A stretch of 7,039 nt of DNA from Ornithinimicrobium sp. (GTDB lineage: Bacteria; Actinomycetota; Actinomycetes; Actinomycetales; Dermatophilaceae). The notes beneath the pieces are model-generated. The model had not been told where the DNA came from and searched no databases. It saw nothing but the letters and a program-made list of their open reading frames with translations. The translations under genes were made by a program, and so were the position numbers. This document shows, piece by piece, positions 5,771 through 7,039 of this stretch. Each line of letters starts with the position of its first letter. Position 1 is the stretch's first letter. The stretch covers positions 1-7,039 of the forward strand of contig JASKZT010000281.1 of the NCBI GenBank assembly GCA_030145965.1, in the 5' to 3' direction.

Positions 5771-6750
5771 CGAACACGACGTACGCCGTCGCCTCCGACT
5801 ACTTCATCTGGGCGTCGATCGTCGTCCTGGCGATCGCGATGGTGGCCTTCTGCGTGCACCTGGCCGTGACCGGGTCGGTGCGCGAGAGCCGCGCCGTCGG
5901 CGCCGACCGCCGCACGCCGGTGACCGTCGGGGCGTCAGGCGACACCTCCGCCCCGACCTCGCCCGACGGGACCGGGACCGACGGGGCGCAGCCCGCGCCG
6001 AGCCGACGCTGGGGGGTCCTCGGGCTGCAGCTGACCTGGCTGGCCACCCTCGCGGTCGTCGCCGGCACGGCGCTGCGCGGCCTGTCGGTCTCGCGCTGGC
6101 CGCTGGGCAACATGTACGAGTTCACCCTGTTCACCGTCTCCTTCGTCCTCGTCGTCTACTCGGCGTGGAGCCTGCGCAAGGACCGGCTCTGGCTGGGTGC
6201 CTTCATCACCCTCCCGGCCGTCGTCTTCCTCGGCGCCGCCAAGCTGGCGTGGTACACCGAGGCCTCCCAGCTCATGCCGGCGCTCAACAGCATCTGGCTG
6301 GTCATCCACGTCGTCGTCGCCACCCTCTCGGTCGCGCTCCTGACGATCGGCGCGGCGCTGGGCACGGCCTACCTCCTCAAGGACCGGGCCGAGAGCAAGG
6401 GCGAGGTCACCGGCTGGCTGCGCGCCCTGCCGGCCGCGCGGCGGCTGGAGCAGATGACCTACGGCCTGCACATCGTGGGCTTCCCGCTGTGGACCTTCAC
6501 CCTCATCGCCGGCGCGATCTGGGCCGAGCAGGCGTGGGGCCGCTACTGGGGCTGGGACCCCAAGGAGACCTGGACCTTCGTCATCTGGGCCGTGTACGCC
6601 GCCTACCTGCACGCGCGCGCGACGACCGGCTGGTCGACGCGGCGCTCCACGTGGGTCGCGATCGCCGGCTTCGCCTGCATCATCATCAACTACACGGTCG
6701 TCAACCTGCTCATGACCGGTCTGCACTCCTACTCCGGGGTGAGCACGTGA
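5767..6750 (+). CDS. ccsB: Cytochrome c biogenesis protein CcsB/ResC (CcsA-type heme handling protein)
   Basis: This 327-residue polytopic protein is the heme-handling half of the System II synthase and partner of ResB. The tryptophan-rich WWD motif that holds heme at the outer face is intact: YWGWDPKETW at residues 260-269. All the expected heme-ligand histidines are visible. His181 (WLVIHV) and His320 (GLHSY) fit the two outer-face axial ligands, and His282 (YLHAR) fits the transmembrane histidine. His235 (YGLHIVGF) is a further histidine in the membrane region. WPLGNMYEF at 111-119 is also a family motif. Around eight hydrophobic helices are present. The first (about residues 11-34) is separated from the rest by a Thr/Ser/Gly/Asp/Pro-rich linker at about 40-80. 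The ATG overlaps the resB stop (ATGA), and AAGGA at 5753-5757 is a good ribosome site. The naming follows actinobacterial use of CcsB; the same family is called CcsA or ResC elsewhere. Confidence 0.96.
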   Translation: MTNTTYAVASDYFIWASIVVLAIAMVAFCVHLAVTGSVRESRAVGADRRTPVTVGASGDTSAPTSPDGTGTDGAQPAPSRRWGVLGLQLTWLATLAVVAGTALRGLSVSRWPLGNMYEFTLFTVSFVLVVYSAWSLRKDRLWLGAFITLPAVVFLGAAKLAWYTEASQLMPALNSIWLVIHVVVATLSVALLTIGAALGTAYLLKDRAESKGEVTGWLRALPAARRLEQMTYGLHIVGFPLWTFTLIAGAIWAEQAWGRYWGWDPKETWTFVIWAVYAAYLHARATTGWSTRRSTWVAIAGFACIIINYTVVNLLMTGLHSYSGVST

Positions 6751-6998
6751 TCGCCTTCCGCTACACCGTCATGCGGCTGATGATCTTCGTCGGCTTCTTC
6801 TGCGTGCTGCTCCTGCTCGGGACCCCGCTGCCCTGGGCCGCGGTCGGCGGCGCGCTGCTGTCGATGGTCGTCTCCTACTTCCTCCTCGCGCGCGACCGCG
6901 AGCGGATGGCCGCCAGCCTGGAGCGGCGGGTCGAGGCGCGCATCGCCCGGCGCCGCGAGCAGCTCCAGGACGAGCGGGTCGCCGAGGACGGCGAGTAG
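6747..6998 (+). CDS. Small two-helix membrane protein, DUF4229-like
   Basis: This 83-residue protein starts at a GTG that overlaps the ccsB stop (GTGA), with GGGGTGA at 6736-6742 as ribosome site. It has two hydrophobic helices, at about residues 7-24 and 29-47, with only a short turn (GTPLP) between them. A strongly charged Arg/Glu-rich helical tail follows from RDRERMAAS to the end and probably lies in the cytoplasm. The FRYTVMRLMIF start and the two-helix-plus-charged-tail layout match the small actinobacterial proteins annotated as DUF4229, which often sit beside ccsB. No catalytic residues are evident and the function is unknown. The tight coupling suggests a role in assembling or stabilising the ResB-CcsB complex, but that is inference only. 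The family assignment is from memory of its pattern. Confidence 0.8.
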   Translation: MIAFRYTVMRLMIFVGFFCVLLLLGTPLPWAAVGGALLSMVVSYFLLARDRERMAASLERRVEARIARRREQLQDERVAEDGE

Positions 6999-7006
6999 GA
7001 GCCGGC

Positions 7007-7039
7007 TCAGGCGCCCAGCGTCGGCGCCAGCGCGAGGCC
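7007..7039 (-). CDS. Possible C-terminal end of a convergent gene (partial)
   Basis: Read on the minus strand from the right edge, ten codons give GLALAPTLGA followed by TGA (7009-7007). The hydrophobic end and the G/C third positions fit the tail of a membrane protein. In M. tuberculosis menA (a membrane prenyltransferase of menaquinone synthesis) lies on the opposite strand a few genes downstream of ccsA, so menA is one guess. Ten residues cannot identify a family. If real, it leaves an eight-base gap to the previous gene. Confidence 0.3.
   Translation of the reverse strand, partial: GLALAPTLGA

Noticed and set aside
7010..7028. GGCGCC...GGCGCC hairpin near the right edge as a terminator
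   Set aside because: The stem is only six base pairs, each arm is itself a palindrome, there is no T-run, and it falls inside the putative minus-strand coding end.
1..7039. CRISPR arrays, insertion sequences, tRNA or rRNA genes, attachment sites
   Set aside because: I saw no spaced direct repeats, transposase motifs, terminal inverted repeats or RNA gene signatures. Coding sequence fills the window and base composition is even throughout.

Overview
The window is very GC-rich, and the reading frames have G or C at almost every third codon position. Together with the gene content and order, this points to an actinomycete (Actinomycetota), perhaps a Micrococcales relative such as the Intrasporangiaceae. 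The family-level placement is an inference only. Nearly all of the window is coding, and no gap exceeds 100 bases.

Layout: (1) Bases 1-551, minus strand: the 5' part of a hemerythrin (HHE) domain protein that runs off the left edge. (2) Bases 552-647: a divergent intergenic region with a good sigma-70-type promoter for the hemerythrin gene and a weaker, possibly leaderless start for hemL. (3) Bases 648-1988: hemL, glutamate-1-semialdehyde aminomutase of heme/tetrapyrrole synthesis. (4) Bases 1989-2084: a strong GC-rich hairpin followed by a possible -10 box just before the next gene. (5) Bases 2085-6998: six tightly packed plus-strand genes, in order a histidine-phosphatase (phosphoglycerate mutase-like) protein, a TlpA/ResA-type thioredoxin lipoprotein, CcdA, ResB (Ccs1), CcsB/ResC (the CcsA-type heme handling protein) and a small DUF4229-like membrane protein. 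(6) Bases 7007-7039, minus strand: a possible C-terminal tail of a convergent gene.

How they work together: this is the System II (Ccs/Res) cytochrome c maturation locus linked to heme synthesis. HemL supplies 5-aminolevulinate for heme. CcdA passes reducing electrons across the membrane to the TlpA/ResA lipoprotein, which keeps the CXXCH cysteines of apocytochrome c reduced. ResB and CcsB form the synthase that exports heme and attaches it to the apoprotein. The same order (hemL, phosphatase, thioredoxin, ccdA, resB, ccsA) is known from Mycobacterium tuberculosis (Rv0524 to Rv0529), so the core is a conserved actinobacterial arrangement and not a new system. The less understood parts are the histidine phosphatase inside the operon, the small terminal membrane protein and the divergent hemerythrin gene. 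Most junctions from the phosphatase onward overlap by four bases, which suggests translational coupling.
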